Both the position numbers and the translations under genes were made by a program. From contig NZ_MCGQ01000052.1 of assembly GCF_002242805.1 (NCBI RefSeq), forward strand, positions 1 to 64,000: a stretch of DNA of 64,000 nucleotides. The letters are read 5' to 3'. Position 1 is the stretch's first letter. Every line of letters starts with the position of its first letter. Origin of the DNA: Streptomyces diastatochromogenes (GTDB taxonomy: Bacteria; Actinomycetota; Actinomycetes; Streptomycetales; Streptomycetaceae). Shown here piece by piece: positions 8,285 to 17,234 of this stretch. The notes under the pieces are model-generated. The model made no database searches and had not been told where the DNA came from. It worked only from the letters and a program-made list of their open reading frames with translations.

Positions 8285-9349
8285 TCACCGGAAGCCGGTG
8301 GGCATGTACTGGTCGACGTTGTCCTTGTCCACGACGGCCGAGTAGAGGGTGATCGACGCGGGGATCTCGTACTCGGCGAGGCCGCCGACGCCCTTGCCCT
8401 GGCCGAGGGCGCGGGCGAGGTCGATCGCGGAGGCGGCCATGGTGGGCGGGTAGAGGACGGTGGCCTTCAGCACGCCGTTGTCCTGCTTGATGGCCTGGAA
8501 GGCGGAGAGCGCGCCGGCCCCGCCGACCATCAGGAAGTCGTCCCGTCCGGCCTGCTCGATGGCGCGCAGCGCGCCCACGCCCTGGTCGTCGTCGTGGTTC
8601 CACAGGGCGTCGAACTTGGGCTGGGCCTGCAGGAGCTGGGCCATCTTGGCCTGTCCGGACTCGACCGTGAACTCGGCCGCCTGGCGGGCCACCTTGCGGA
8701 TGTTGGGGTAGTTCTTCAGGGCGTCGTCGAAGCCCTGGGTACGCTGCTTGGTCAGCTCCAGGTTGTCCAGGCCCGCCAGCTCGATCACCCGGGCGTTCGG
8801 CTTGTCCTTGAGCTTCTCGCCGATGTAGTGCCCGGCATTGAGGCCCATGCCGTAGTTGTCGCCGCCGATCCAGCAGCGGTACGCCTGCGCCGAGTTGAAG
8901 ACGCGGTCGAGGTTGACGACCGGGATACCGGCACGCATCGCCTTCAGGCCGACCTGGGTGAGGGCCTTGCCGTCGGCGGGCAGCACGACCAGGACGTCGA
9001 CCTTCTTGTTGATCAGGGTCTCGATCTGGCCGATCTGCTGGGCGGTGTCGTTGGAGCCCTCGGTGATCTCCAGGGTGACGTCGGAGTACTTCTTCGCCCG
9101 GTTCTCGGCGTTGTCGTTGATGGCGTTGAGCCAGCCGTGGTCGGCCTGGGGTCCGGCGAAGCCGATGGTGACGTGCTTGCCGGGCTTGTCGTCGGCGGCC
9201 GGCCGGGTGTCGGCGGCGGGGCTCTCGTCCTTGGTGTCGTTGCTGGTGCAAGCCGTGAGGAAGGCCCCGGCGGACACCGCTGCGGTCCCGAAGAGGAGTC
9301 CTCTGCGACTGGTGCGGCCGTTCGTGGCGCGGCTCGTGTGCTCTGGCAT
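8285..9349 (-). CDS. Sugar ABC transporter substrate-binding lipoprotein (RbsB-like)
   Basis: This 354-aa protein begins with a twin-arginine motif (TSRRGLLFG) and a hydrophobic segment ending in a lipobox (LTAC). It is probably Tat-exported, lipidated on Cys34 and anchored outside the membrane. The rest is a type I periplasmic-binding fold: VTIGFAGPQADHGWLNAIND, QIGQIETLINKKVDVLVVLP, IPVVNLDRVF and LWNHDDDQGVGALRAIEQAG. It sits 16 bp after the permease gene, as the last transporter gene of the operon. Binding proteins of this class take ribose, xylose, inositol or similar; the ligand here is not clear. Confidence 0.9.
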   Translation of the reverse strand: MPEHTSRATNGRTSRRGLLFGTAAVSAGAFLTACTSNDTKDESPAADTRPAADDKPGKHVTIGFAGPQADHGWLNAINDNAENRAKKYSDVTLEITEGSNDTAQQIGQIETLINKKVDVLVVLPADGKALTQVGLKAMRAGIPVVNLDRVFNSAQAYRCWIGGDNYGMGLNAGHYIGEKLKDKPNARVIELAGLDNLELTKQRTQGFDDALKNYPNIRKVARQAAEFTVESGQAKMAQLLQAQPKFDALWNHDDDQGVGALRAIEQAGRDDFLMVGGAGALSAFQAIKQDNGVLKATVLYPPTMAASAIDLARALGQGKGVGGLAEYEIPASITLYSAVVDKDNVDQYMPTGFR

Positions 9350-9365
9350 GGCGGTGAACCTTTCC

Positions 9366-10385
9366 TCAGGACGTTCTGGCGGTGCGGCGCTGGACCAGGA
9401 CGGCGGCGACGATGATCGCGCCCTTGGCGATCTGCTGGACGTCGCTCTGCAGGTTGTTCAGGGCGAAGATGTTGGTGATCGTGGTGAAGATCAGGACGCC
9501 GAGCACGGAGCCGGTGATGGTGCCGCGGCCGCCGCTGAGCAGGGTGCCGCCGATGATCGCGGCGGCGATGGCGTCGAGTTCGTAGAGGTTGCCGTTGGTG
9601 TTCTGGCCGGAGCCGGAGAGCACGATCAGCAGGAAGGCGGCGATGCCGCAGCACAGTCCGGACAGCAGGTAGAGGTAGAGCCGCTGGCGGCGGACGTCGA
9701 TGCCGGCGAGCCGGGCGGCCTCTGCGTTGCCGCCGACGGCGACCGTGCGGCGGCCGAAGGTGGTGCGGTTGAGCAGCAGCCAGCCGACGATCGTCACGAT
9801 CGCGAACACCAGGACCAGGGGCGGGATACCCAGCACGTAGGAGTCGCGCTCGCCCAGCTTGAGGATGCCGTCGACGCCGACGATCTGGGTGCGGCCGTCG
9901 GTGATCTGGAGGGCGAGGCCGCGCGCCGAGGCCAGCATGGCGAGGGTGGCGATGAACGGGACCATCCCGCCGTAGGCGACGAGCAGCCCGTTGACCAGGC
10001 CGCAGCCGAGGCCGACGACCATCGCGGTGAAGAGGATCCCGGCGAAGCCGTACTCCTGGGTGGCGACCGTGGTGGCCCACACGGAGGCGAGGGCGACGAT
10101 CGCGCCGACGGAGAGGTCGATGCCGCCGGAGGTGATGACGAAGGTCATGCCGACGGTGACCACGCCGATCACCGACGCCTGGGTCAGCACGAGTTGGAGG
10201 TTGCGGGTGTCCAGGAACTCGTCGGGCTTGGTGACACCGCCGATGACGACGAGTGCGGCGAGCACGCCGAGCAGCGACAGGGTACGGACGTCGGCGCGGG
10301 CCAGCAGGCCGCGCCAGGCGGGGGGTTGACCGGCCGAGGGTATCTTGTCGGCGGTGTCCCGGGGCGGGGAGACGGGCTGCGTCAT
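9366..10385 (-). CDS. Sugar ABC transporter permease (RbsC-like)
   Basis: This 339-aa integral membrane protein of the BPD_transp_2 class has about eight to ten hydrophobic segments. Family stretches include GVVTVGMTFVITSGGIDLSVG, GLVNGLLVAYGGMVPFIATL and AAIIGGTLLSGGRGTITGSV. It would form the membrane channel with the ATPase encoded next to it. Its ATG overlaps the ATPase stop (10382-10385, ATGA), so the two subunits are probably made in matched amounts. Confidence 0.92.
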   Translation of the reverse strand: MTQPVSPPRDTADKIPSAGQPPAWRGLLARADVRTLSLLGVLAALVVIGGVTKPDEFLDTRNLQLVLTQASVIGVVTVGMTFVITSGGIDLSVGAIVALASVWATTVATQEYGFAGILFTAMVVGLGCGLVNGLLVAYGGMVPFIATLAMLASARGLALQITDGRTQIVGVDGILKLGERDSYVLGIPPLVLVFAIVTIVGWLLLNRTTFGRRTVAVGGNAEAARLAGIDVRRQRLYLYLLSGLCCGIAAFLLIVLSGSGQNTNGNLYELDAIAAAIIGGTLLSGGRGTITGSVLGVLIFTTITNIFALNNLQSDVQQIAKGAIIVAAVLVQRRTARTS

Positions 10386-11899
10386 GACGCCGGGCTTCCT
10401 TCCATGACGAGGTCGAGGACTCGGTGTTCGTCCAGCTCCCGGGCGGGTGCCGTGTGCACGACCCGGCCCTCGCGGAGCACCAGGACGCGGTCGGCGAGGC
10501 CGAGGACCTCGGGCACCTCGCTGGAGACGAGGAGCACGGCGAGGCCTTCGTCGGCCAACCTGCGGACGACCGCGTACAGTTCGGCGCGGGCGCCGACGTC
10601 GACGCCGCGGGTGGGTTCGTCCAGCAGCAGCACGCGGCAGCCGCGCAGCAGCCAGCGGGCGAGGACGGCTTTTTGCTGGTTGCCGCCGGACAGGGTGCGT
10701 ACGGGAGCGTCCGGGTTGTCGGGCCGCAGCGACAGTTCGCGGGTCGCGGCCCGTGCGGCGCCCCGCTCGGCGCGGCGGTCGATCCAGCCGGCCCGGGAGA
10801 AGCGGGAGAGGGTGGAGACGGAGACGTTGCGGGTGACGGACTCCAGCATCAGCAGGGCCTGTGCCTTGCGCTCCTCGGGGGCGAGCCCGAGCCCGGCACG
10901 CACGGCCGCGCGCACACTGCCGGTCTTCAACGGCCGCCCGTCGACGAGGACTTGACCTGCGCTGGGCTTCCGCGCCCCGTAGACGGTCTCCAGGATCTCG
11001 GACCGCCCGGAGCCGACCAGCCCGGCGAGGCCGACGATCTCCCCCGGCCGTACGTCGAGGTCGAGCGGCGCGAACTCGCCGTCGCGGGCCAGTCCACGCA
11101 CCCGGAGCACGGGCTCGCCGGCGGGCGGCACCGGGGGCCGCTCCGGGAAGACGTACTCGACGTTGCGGCCGGTCATCAGGGCGACCACGTCCCTGGTCGG
11201 GGTGGTCTTGGCGGGCAGTCCCCCCGCGACCGCCCGCCCGTCCTTGAGCACGGTCACCCGGTCGCCGATCCGCCGGATCTCCTCCAGGCGGTGCGAGATG
11301 TAGACGACGGCGACGCCCTCGGCGGTGAGGTCGCCGACGATCCGGAAGAGGTTGTCGACCTCGTCGGGGTCGAGCGCGGCGGACGGCTCGTCCATGACGA
11401 TGAGGCGTACGTCGTGGGAGAGCGCCCGGGCCATCGAGACGATCTGCTGCTGCGCCGCCGACAACTCCCCGACCAGACGGGCCGGATCGATCTCCGGATG
11501 CCCGAGCCGATTGAGCAGCTGGGCGGTCGAGGAGCGCGCCGCCTTACCGCGTACGACGAACCCGGCGGCCGTCGGCTCATGGCCGAGGTGGACGTTCTCG
11601 GCCACCGACAGGTGCTCCACCAGGTCGAGTTCCTGGTAGATGGTGGCGATGCCGAGGCGCATGGCGGCGATCGGCGAGCGCAGGGCGACGGGTTCGCCGC
11701 GCCAGCGGATGGTGCCGCCGTCCGGCTGGTGGGCGCCGGCCAGGACCTTGATGAGGGTGGATTTCCCGGCGCCGTTCTGGCCGAGCAGGCAGTGCACTTC
11801 ACCGGCCTGGACGTCGAGGTCGACGCCGTCCAGGGCGCGGACGCCGGGGAACGATTTGGTGATGTCGGACATGCTGAGCAGGGGTGGTTCGGGTGCCAT
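10382..11899 (-). CDS. Sugar ABC transporter ATP-binding protein with two ATPase domains (RbsA-like)
   Basis: The 505-aa protein carries two nucleotide-binding domains in tandem, as in RbsA/XylG. The first has Walker A GQNGAGKSTLIKVL (about 37-50), signature region LSAAQQQIVSMARAL and Walker B RLIVMDEPSAALD. The second has a degenerate Walker A (GLVGSGRSEILE), signature LSGGNQQKAVLARWL and Walker B VLLLDEPTRGVDVG. Energy for transport would come mainly from the first site, as in related proteins. GAGGGGA precedes the ATG at 11899; an internal Met at 11875 is possible. Confidence 0.92.
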   Translation of the reverse strand: MAPEPPLLSMSDITKSFPGVRALDGVDLDVQAGEVHCLLGQNGAGKSTLIKVLAGAHQPDGGTIRWRGEPVALRSPIAAMRLGIATIYQELDLVEHLSVAENVHLGHEPTAAGFVVRGKAARSSTAQLLNRLGHPEIDPARLVGELSAAQQQIVSMARALSHDVRLIVMDEPSAALDPDEVDNLFRIVGDLTAEGVAVVYISHRLEEIRRIGDRVTVLKDGRAVAGGLPAKTTPTRDVVALMTGRNVEYVFPERPPVPPAGEPVLRVRGLARDGEFAPLDLDVRPGEIVGLAGLVGSGRSEILETVYGARKPSAGQVLVDGRPLKTGSVRAAVRAGLGLAPEERKAQALLMLESVTRNVSVSTLSRFSRAGWIDRRAERGAARAATRELSLRPDNPDAPVRTLSGGNQQKAVLARWLLRGCRVLLLDEPTRGVDVGARAELYAVVRRLADEGLAVLLVSSEVPEVLGLADRVLVLREGRVVHTAPARELDEHRVLDLVMEGSPAS

Positions 11900-12121
11900 G
11901 TGGGTTCCCCTCGGCGGACGTGCGGGCCGGTTTCAGGGCGTGCGGGACCTAGGGCGGGGCGCGGGGCCGGGCGCGGGCGTGCTTCAGGCAGGGCAGGGGT
12001 GTCGGCGCTGGGTACGGGGGTTCGCGCAGGGTTGGTGGGCTCGCGCGAGACTGCGGGCTCGCGTGTGTACACGAGTCAGTGGACGCTCTGAGGTCTGCTC
12101 GGACGAGTGGGTGGTAGTCGC
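11900..12121. other. Non-coding gap upstream of the sugar operon
   Basis: These 222 bp separate the ROK regulator gene from the transporter genes on the same strand. The segment is rich in simple gcg/ggc strings and holds a short palindrome, GTGTACAC, near 12065. Spacing and position make this the likely promoter and operator region of the sugar operon, with the ROK protein as a candidate repressor. I see no clear -35/-10 pair. Confidence 0.35.
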
Positions 12122-13303
12122 TTACGCGGGTGAGAAGAGGTGGTCGCTGATCAGCCGGGCCGCGCCGATCACACCGGCGGTCTGGCCCAACTCCCCGAGG
12201 ACGATCGGCAGGTTGCCGGTCGCCAGGGGCAGCGACTGGCGGTAGACCTGGGTGCGGATCGCGGCGAGCAGGGTGTGGCCGAGGCCGGTCACCCCGCCGC
12301 CGATCACCACCAGGCCGGGGTTGAAGAAGGAGACGAGTCCGGCGATGACCTGGCCGACACGGGTGCCGCCCTCGCGGATCAGGTCGAGCGCGGTGGCGTC
12401 GCCCGCGGCGGCCGCGGCGGCGACGTCGACGGCGGTGAGTGTGCCGTTCACCGCCAGCCGGGCCGCGAGTTCGGCGGACAGGCCCTGTTGGGCTGCCTGC
12501 ACCGCGTCCCGGGCCAGGGCGGCGCCGCTGAAGTGGGCTTCCAGGCAGCCCCGGTTGCCGCAGGCGCAGGGGCGGCCGTCGGGCACGGCCTGGATGTGGC
12601 CGATGTCGCCCGCGCTGCCGGTGGTGCCGCGGTGGACGGTGCCGCCGGCGACGATGCCGCAGCCGATGCCGGTGCCGATCTTGACGCAGAGGAAGTCGGC
12701 GACGGTGCGGGCGACTCCGGCGTGCTGTTCCCCCATGGCCATGAGGTTCACGTCGTTGTCGACCATGACCGGGCAGCCGAGTTCCTGGCTGAGCGCCTCC
12801 CGCACGGGGAAGCCGTCCCAGCCCGGCATGATCGGCGGGGCGACCGGGACGCCCTCCGGGAACCGGACCGGTCCGGGGACGCCGATTCCTGATCCGTCGA
12901 AGCCCTCGGCGAGCCCGGTGGCCTTCAACTTTCCGGCCATGTCCAGGACTTGCTCGAAGACGGCGACGGGGCCCTCACGGACGTCCATCGGCTGGTTGAG
13001 GTGACCGAGGATCTCCAGCTCGGCATTGGTGACGGCGACGTCGACCGAGGTCGCGCCGATGTCGACGCCGAGGAAGCGGAGGCTCGGGTTGAGCCGAACG
13101 TTGTGGGAGCGGCGGCCGCCGCGCGATGCGGCGAGTCCGTCGGCCACCACCAGGCCCGTCTCCAGGAGCCGGTCCACCTCCACCGCCAGCTTGGACCGGG
13201 ACAGGTCGACCTGGTCGCCCAGCTGGGCGCGGGAGTTGGGGCCGCCGTCCCGCAACAGCTTGAGCAGGCGGGCCTGGTGTGCGTTCGCCGGTCGTGCCGT
13301 CAT
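12122..13303 (-). CDS. ROK family transcriptional regulator
   Basis: The 393-aa protein starts with a winged-helix domain (residues 1-75: LLKLLRDGGPNSRAQLGD and LSRSKLAVEVDRLLETGLV). A ROK sugar-kinase-like domain follows, with FLGVDIGATSVDVAVTN, VMVDNDVNLMAMGE, VKIGTGIGCGIVAGG and the zinc motif CACGNRGCLEAHFSG. Such proteins usually repress sugar operons and release DNA when they bind the sugar. The position directly upstream of the transporter operon suggests that it controls that operon. I chose ATG 13303, where the DNA-binding domain begins; a longer open frame upstream has no homology-like content. Confidence 0.9.
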   Translation of the reverse strand: MTARPANAHQARLLKLLRDGGPNSRAQLGDQVDLSRSKLAVEVDRLLETGLVVADGLAASRGGRRSHNVRLNPSLRFLGVDIGATSVDVAVTNAELEILGHLNQPMDVREGPVAVFEQVLDMAGKLKATGLAEGFDGSGIGVPGPVRFPEGVPVAPPIMPGWDGFPVREALSQELGCPVMVDNDVNLMAMGEQHAGVARTVADFLCVKIGTGIGCGIVAGGTVHRGTTGSAGDIGHIQAVPDGRPCACGNRGCLEAHFSGAALARDAVQAAQQGLSAELAARLAVNGTLTAVDVAAAAAAGDATALDLIREGGTRVGQVIAGLVSFFNPGLVVIGGGVTGLGHTLLAAIRTQVYRQSLPLATGNLPIVLGELGQTAGVIGAARLISDHLFSPA

Positions 13304-13481
13304 GCGCCTCACGAGCCCCTCCCCGCCAGTATTCGGCCACCAGTGTCTGGCTTTCGTAGGGAACGTAGCAGTGGCTGCCGAGCCTGGGAAGAAGCCGTGC
13401 ACGGATTCCCGCGAACTTTCTCCACTCGCAGGACAAAGGGCGATGGCCCGACCGACCTGGCCGACCCGCCGGCCCGGCGCG

Positions 13482-14042
13482 TCACCTGGGCAGGCGCGGG
13501 CGGGTCCGTTCGTGGACGGTGCCTCCGGGCAGGAACCAGCCCGCCTTCTCCCGGACGGCCGGGCTCGGGTCCTGGGCGTGCGACCTGTCCAGGGCGGCGA
13601 GTGCGCGGGCCTCGGTGTGCACGAACTTGCCCACGACTTCGGCGGCCATCGCCCGGACATGCGGATCGGGGTCGGCGGCCAGGCGCCGCAGCCCGGGACC
13701 GAGCACCTGGTCCGCGCCGGGCGCGCAGGTGTCGCCCTTGCACCGGTCGCGGGCCGGCGCGTGGAGCGCGGCGATCCTGACCCGGGCGTCGGCGTCGTCG
13801 GCCATGGCGATCAGCTGCCCCATGGACTCGCCGTCGACCAGATGGTCCAGGAGCCGGCAGCCGCCCGCGCGGACGGCCGGGTCCGGGTGGCCCAGACCGG
13901 CGCGGATGGCGTCCACCGCGGCGGAGTCGCGGCGCAGCAGCTCACGGTGGGCGGCCACGGCACGCTGCGGGTCGCCGAGGCAGGAGACGAGGGCGTCGTT
14001 GCCGGTGCCACCCCGTTGTCCGGGCGGCACGGCCGCGCCCAC
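13482..14042 (-). CDS. HEAT-repeat protein
   Basis: About 186 aa made of short paired helices with repeating motifs such as LGHPDPAVRAGGCRLLDHL, DDADARVRIAALHAPA, ADPDPHVRAMAAEVVGKF and DPSPAVREKAGWFL. This is the pattern of HEAT/PBS-lyase-type repeats used for protein binding. There is no catalytic motif. The start is uncertain: GTG at 14042 is the first codon after which the repeat pattern is convincing, but no good ribosome site precedes it, and the divergent DedA gene begins only 48 bp away. The gene may be an N-terminally shortened copy. Confidence 0.6.
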   Translation of the reverse strand: MGAAVPPGQRGGTGNDALVSCLGDPQRAVAAHRELLRRDSAAVDAIRAGLGHPDPAVRAGGCRLLDHLVDGESMGQLIAMADDADARVRIAALHAPARDRCKGDTCAPGADQVLGPGLRRLAADPDPHVRAMAAEVVGKFVHTEARALAALDRSHAQDPSPAVREKAGWFLPGGTVHERTRPRLPR

Positions 14043-14090
14043 GTGACACTTGAGGGAGGCGACGACGAGCAGGGCCGGGAGGCGAGGGCG

Positions 14091-14741
14091 GTGATCGCGG
14101 TCAATCCGACCGACAGCGCCTCGCTGCTCGCTGCCTTCGGCGCCCTGAGTGTCCTGGTGGTGATCTTCGCCGAGTCGAGTCTGCTGGTCGTCGGTTTCTT
14201 CCTGCCGGGTGACACGCTGCTGTTCCCGGCCGGTGTGCTGTGCGCGGCAAGCGGTCAGCACGCGCCGCGGCTGGAGCTGTGGCAGGTGCTGCTGTGCGCG
14301 GCCGTCGGCGCCGTGGCGGGCGGCCAGGTGGGCTATCTGATCGGGCAGCACGGCGGGCGGCCCCTGCTGAAGCGCACCTCGCGGCGGCGGGTGCAGGAGA
14401 GTACGGGCCAGGCGGAACGGCTCCTGGCCCGCTACGGATACCGCAAGGCGCTGGTGATCGGCCGCTTCGTCCCGATGCTGCGCTCCGTCCTGCACCCGGC
14501 GGCCGGCGCGCTCGGCGTGCCCGTGCGGACGTTCACGATCTGGCAGACCGTGGGCGGCCTCCTCTGGTCCCAGAGCCTGGTACTCGCCGGGTACCTCCTC
14601 GGTTCCTCGGTGTCCCACGTCGACGACTACCTGCTGCCGCTGGTCGCGGTCATCGTCGTCGTCTCCCTGCTGCCCCTGTTGGCGGAGGCCCGCCGCGCGC
14701 GGCGCGAACGGCGGGACCGCTCCCGTCCGACCGGGAGTTGA
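14091..14741 (+). CDS. DedA family membrane protein
   Basis: The 216-aa protein has four to five membrane segments and the SNARE-associated/VTT signature: FAESSLLVVGFFLPGDTLL, GGQVGYLIGQHGGRP and ALVIGRFVPMLRSVLHPAAG, followed by FTIWQTVGGLLWSQSLVLAG. DedA proteins act in envelope maintenance and undecaprenyl-phosphate or phospholipid recycling across the membrane. The Phe/Arg (GRFVP) element central to the family is present. GGGAGG lies about 9 bases before the GTG at 14091. It is divergent from the HEAT-repeat gene and convergent with the esterase gene. Confidence 0.88.
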   Translation: MIAVNPTDSASLLAAFGALSVLVVIFAESSLLVVGFFLPGDTLLFPAGVLCAASGQHAPRLELWQVLLCAAVGAVAGGQVGYLIGQHGGRPLLKRTSRRRVQESTGQAERLLARYGYRKALVIGRFVPMLRSVLHPAAGALGVPVRTFTIWQTVGGLLWSQSLVLAGYLLGSSVSHVDDYLLPLVAVIVVVSLLPLLAEARRARRERRDRSRPTGS

Positions 14742-14747
14742 CCGTGG

Positions 14748-15716
14748 TCAGCCCAGGCCCCAGACCTGGCCGAGCCGGTAGGCGGCGCACAGGTGGACGT
14801 CGAGGACGTACGGGGCCGTGGTCCCGCACCCGGTCGCCGGATCGACGGGCTGCCCGTGGCCCATGCCGGTGATGCTGTAGGTCTCCACCACGGCCTGCCC
14901 GGCGGAGGTCCGGTAGACCTGGTGCGGGTATCCCGCCACGGTGTCGGTGACGTCGGCGGTCTGGTCGGTGCCCTGGACGTCGGTCCACTGCCTGACCAGG
15001 TCGGTCATGTTGGACGGCTTCACGGTGCCGTCGGCCGAGCCCTGGAAGACGGTGAGCGTGGGCCAGGGGCCGGTGTATCCGGGGCGGGCCCTGCGGACGC
15101 GGTCGCCCCACTGGGCCGGCGTCTGGTTCGCCCACCCGTACATGCACGGGTACGGTCCACCGGCCGCGTTGGAGCAGTCGTACGGCAGTCCGGCGACGAT
15201 GCCGGCCGCCCGGAACTTCTCCGGGTACGTCGCCATCATCACCGCCGTCATACCGCCGCCGGCGGACAAACCGGTGACGAACACGCGCGAGGGATCGCCC
15301 TGGGCGTCGGCGAGTTGGCGGTCCACCATCTGCGCGATCGAGGCGGCCTCGCCGTCGCCGCGCTCGATGTCGCCGAGTTGGAACCAGTCGAAGCACTTGC
15401 TGATGTTGTTGTTCGTGGACTGCTGCGGGACCACGACGGAGAAGTGCCAGCGGTCCGCGAGCGTGGTCCAGCCGCTGTTGACGGCGTACCCGGCGTCCTG
15501 GGTGCAGCCGTGCAGGGCGACGACGACGGGGGCGTTCGCCGGCAGGTCCGGGGGGTCGTAGCGGAACATGCGCAGCGCACCGGGGTTGGAACCGAAGCCG
15601 GTGACTTCGGCGAGGGAGGCGGCAGCGGCCGCCGTGCGGGGAGTGAGGAGTCCGGCGGCCAGGGCGACCACGAGGGCCACCAGGGCGGCTGTCAGGCGTG
15701 CGGCTCTGGTCTGCAT
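14748..15716 (-). CDS. Secreted PHB-depolymerase-family esterase
   Basis: This 322-aa protein has a classical signal peptide (residues 1-31, MQTRAARLT then a long Ala/Leu/Val run ending TAAAAA). It then shows the alpha/beta-hydrolase pattern of the PHB depolymerase esterase family. The oxyanion region is VVVALHGCTQDAGY, the nucleophile elbow is VTGLSAGGGMTAV, and the catalytic Asp and His are probably in FQGSADGTV and ITGMGHGQPVD. Such enzymes hydrolyse polyhydroxyalkanoate, acetylxylan or feruloyl esters outside the cell. It has its own promoter region to the right, and only 6 bp separate its stop from that of the DedA gene. Confidence 0.88.
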   Translation of the reverse strand: MQTRAARLTAALVALVVALAAGLLTPRTAAAAASLAEVTGFGSNPGALRMFRYDPPDLPANAPVVVALHGCTQDAGYAVNSGWTTLADRWHFSVVVPQQSTNNNISKCFDWFQLGDIERGDGEAASIAQMVDRQLADAQGDPSRVFVTGLSAGGGMTAVMMATYPEKFRAAGIVAGLPYDCSNAAGGPYPCMYGWANQTPAQWGDRVRRARPGYTGPWPTLTVFQGSADGTVKPSNMTDLVRQWTDVQGTDQTADVTDTVAGYPHQVYRTSAGQAVVETYSITGMGHGQPVDPATGCGTTAPYVLDVHLCAAYRLGQVWGLG

Positions 15717-15892
15717 GCCCGCAGATGCTAGGAGCCTGACACGGCTGCGATATGGGGTCGGACACCATAGTGCGCTCGCCGGAGGTGGGCACGGCAGGGG
15801 CTCCGCACGTCAGTGAGACGTCACCGGCGTGTCAGCGGGGCCTGGCACCGTAGTTGATGTGAACGGCACGGGAAACCGGGAGCCGGTCACGG

Positions 15893-15988
<96 letters not shown>

Positions 15989-16059
15989 TCCTCGCAAACC
16001 TGATGCGCTCCTTATTTGCCAGATGCCCTATTTGTCCGATTATCCTGGGCGGCTGTTGC

Positions 16060-16087
16060 CCCGCGGCCCGCCCACGCGGGCCGCGGG
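16060..16087 (+). terminator. Strong 12-bp hairpin between the tRNA-like element and the exporter gene
   Basis: The arms cccgcggcccgc (16060-16071) and gcgggccgcggg (16076-16087) pair perfectly around a 4-base loop. An unusually AT-rich stretch (16008-16046) lies between this hairpin and the tRNA-like element. It may end the tRNA-like transcript, or sit in the 5' leader of the exporter gene that starts at 16119. Confidence 0.6.
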
Positions 16088-16118
16088 AATCCGGCAAAGG
16101 GAAGGAGGCACGGAAGGC

Positions 16119-17234
16119 ATGCTCAGCGCTCGGATGTCCGCCCGCGCGATGCCCTTCGGCCGAACCGATTGCGCCGACGCCGCGCGGGCGACCGTGGCGG
16201 CCGGGCTGACCTGGCAGGTGTGCGTGACCCTGCTGCATACGCCCCACCCCTATGTGGGCGCCGTGGCGGCGCTGCTCATCGTCGAGGCGACGGTGGTGCG
16301 CACGGTCGCCGCCGCGACCCGGTACGCCGCGGGATGCCTGCTCGGCGTGGTCGTCGCCGTACCCGCCGCGCTGTACGTCGAGCCGGCGATGGTCGGCCTG
16401 GGTCTCGTCGTCTTCGCCTCCGTCCCGCTGGCCCGGCACGAGCTGCTGGGCCACCAGGGGCTGCATCTGCCGACGACGGCCCTGATCACCTTCGCCCTGG
16501 TCCGCGGCCGTCACCCCGCCGAGCTGGTCTCCCACCTCGCGGAGATCACGCTGGGCATCGCCTTCGGGCTGGCGTGCAGCGCGTTGCTGTTCCCTGCCGT
16601 ACGGGTACGGTCCGCGGAGCGCTCGGTGGAGCGACTGCGCACCCTGCTCGCCCGCCACCTCGACGGTCTGGCCGACGCCGTCGCCCGGCGCGAGCGGCCG
16701 CGGAACGTGCTCGGCTCCGGCTGGGAGCGGGAACTCGACGCCGCGCTGGCACAGGCCCGTACCGCCGTGGACGAAGCGCACGAGAGCGTGCGGTGGAACG
16801 TACGGCCGACGGCCCGGCGCCGCCGCTGGCACCTGGACCGGCGCGTCATGCGGACGCTGGCCGACGTGGAGCGGCAGGTGTGCGCGGCCGGACGGCTGCT
16901 CGACACGCGACCCGCGGTGAGCCGGCCCGGCGCTCGGGGCGGGGGCGCTGCCGCCGCCGACGGTTTCGCCGGGCCGTACGCACGATTGCTGCGCACGACG
17001 GCCCTGTGCGTCTACGGGTGCCGGGGCGGGCGCCCCCATCCCGCGCTGCCTGCCGCCCGGCACGCCCTCGCCCGCCTCGGCGGACCCGACCGCGATCCCC
17101 CGGTCGACCGCGACGAGGACCGCCATCTCGTCCAGCACCTGGACGCGGTCCTGTGCTGCCTGACCACGTCCGTACCCACCCCGACCCGACAGCACCGGGT
17201 GCTCAGCCCGCTGCGGCCCTCACAGCGACGATGA
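16119..17234 (+). CDS. FUSC-like / aromatic acid exporter family membrane protein
   Basis: This 371-aa protein has about six hydrophobic segments in its first half (for example VCVTLLHTPHPYVGAVAALL, AAGCLLGVVVAVPAALYV and ITLGIAFGLACSALLF). A long soluble C-terminal half with Arg-rich helices follows. This is the layout of the ArAE_1/FUSC exporters that pump out aromatic acids or similar organic anions. A GGAGG site (16104-16108) supports ATG 16119. The last codons overlap the start of the next gene (ATGA), linking it to the PP2C phosphatase. Confidence 0.78.
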   Translation: MLSARMSARAMPFGRTDCADAARATVAAGLTWQVCVTLLHTPHPYVGAVAALLIVEATVVRTVAAATRYAAGCLLGVVVAVPAALYVEPAMVGLGLVVFASVPLARHELLGHQGLHLPTTALITFALVRGRHPAELVSHLAEITLGIAFGLACSALLFPAVRVRSAERSVERLRTLLARHLDGLADAVARRERPRNVLGSGWERELDAALAQARTAVDEAHESVRWNVRPTARRRRWHLDRRVMRTLADVERQVCAAGRLLDTRPAVSRPGARGGGAAAADGFAGPYARLLRTTALCVYGCRGGRPHPALPAARHALARLGGPDRDPPVDRDEDRHLVQHLDAVLCCLTTSVPTPTRQHRVLSPLRPSQRR

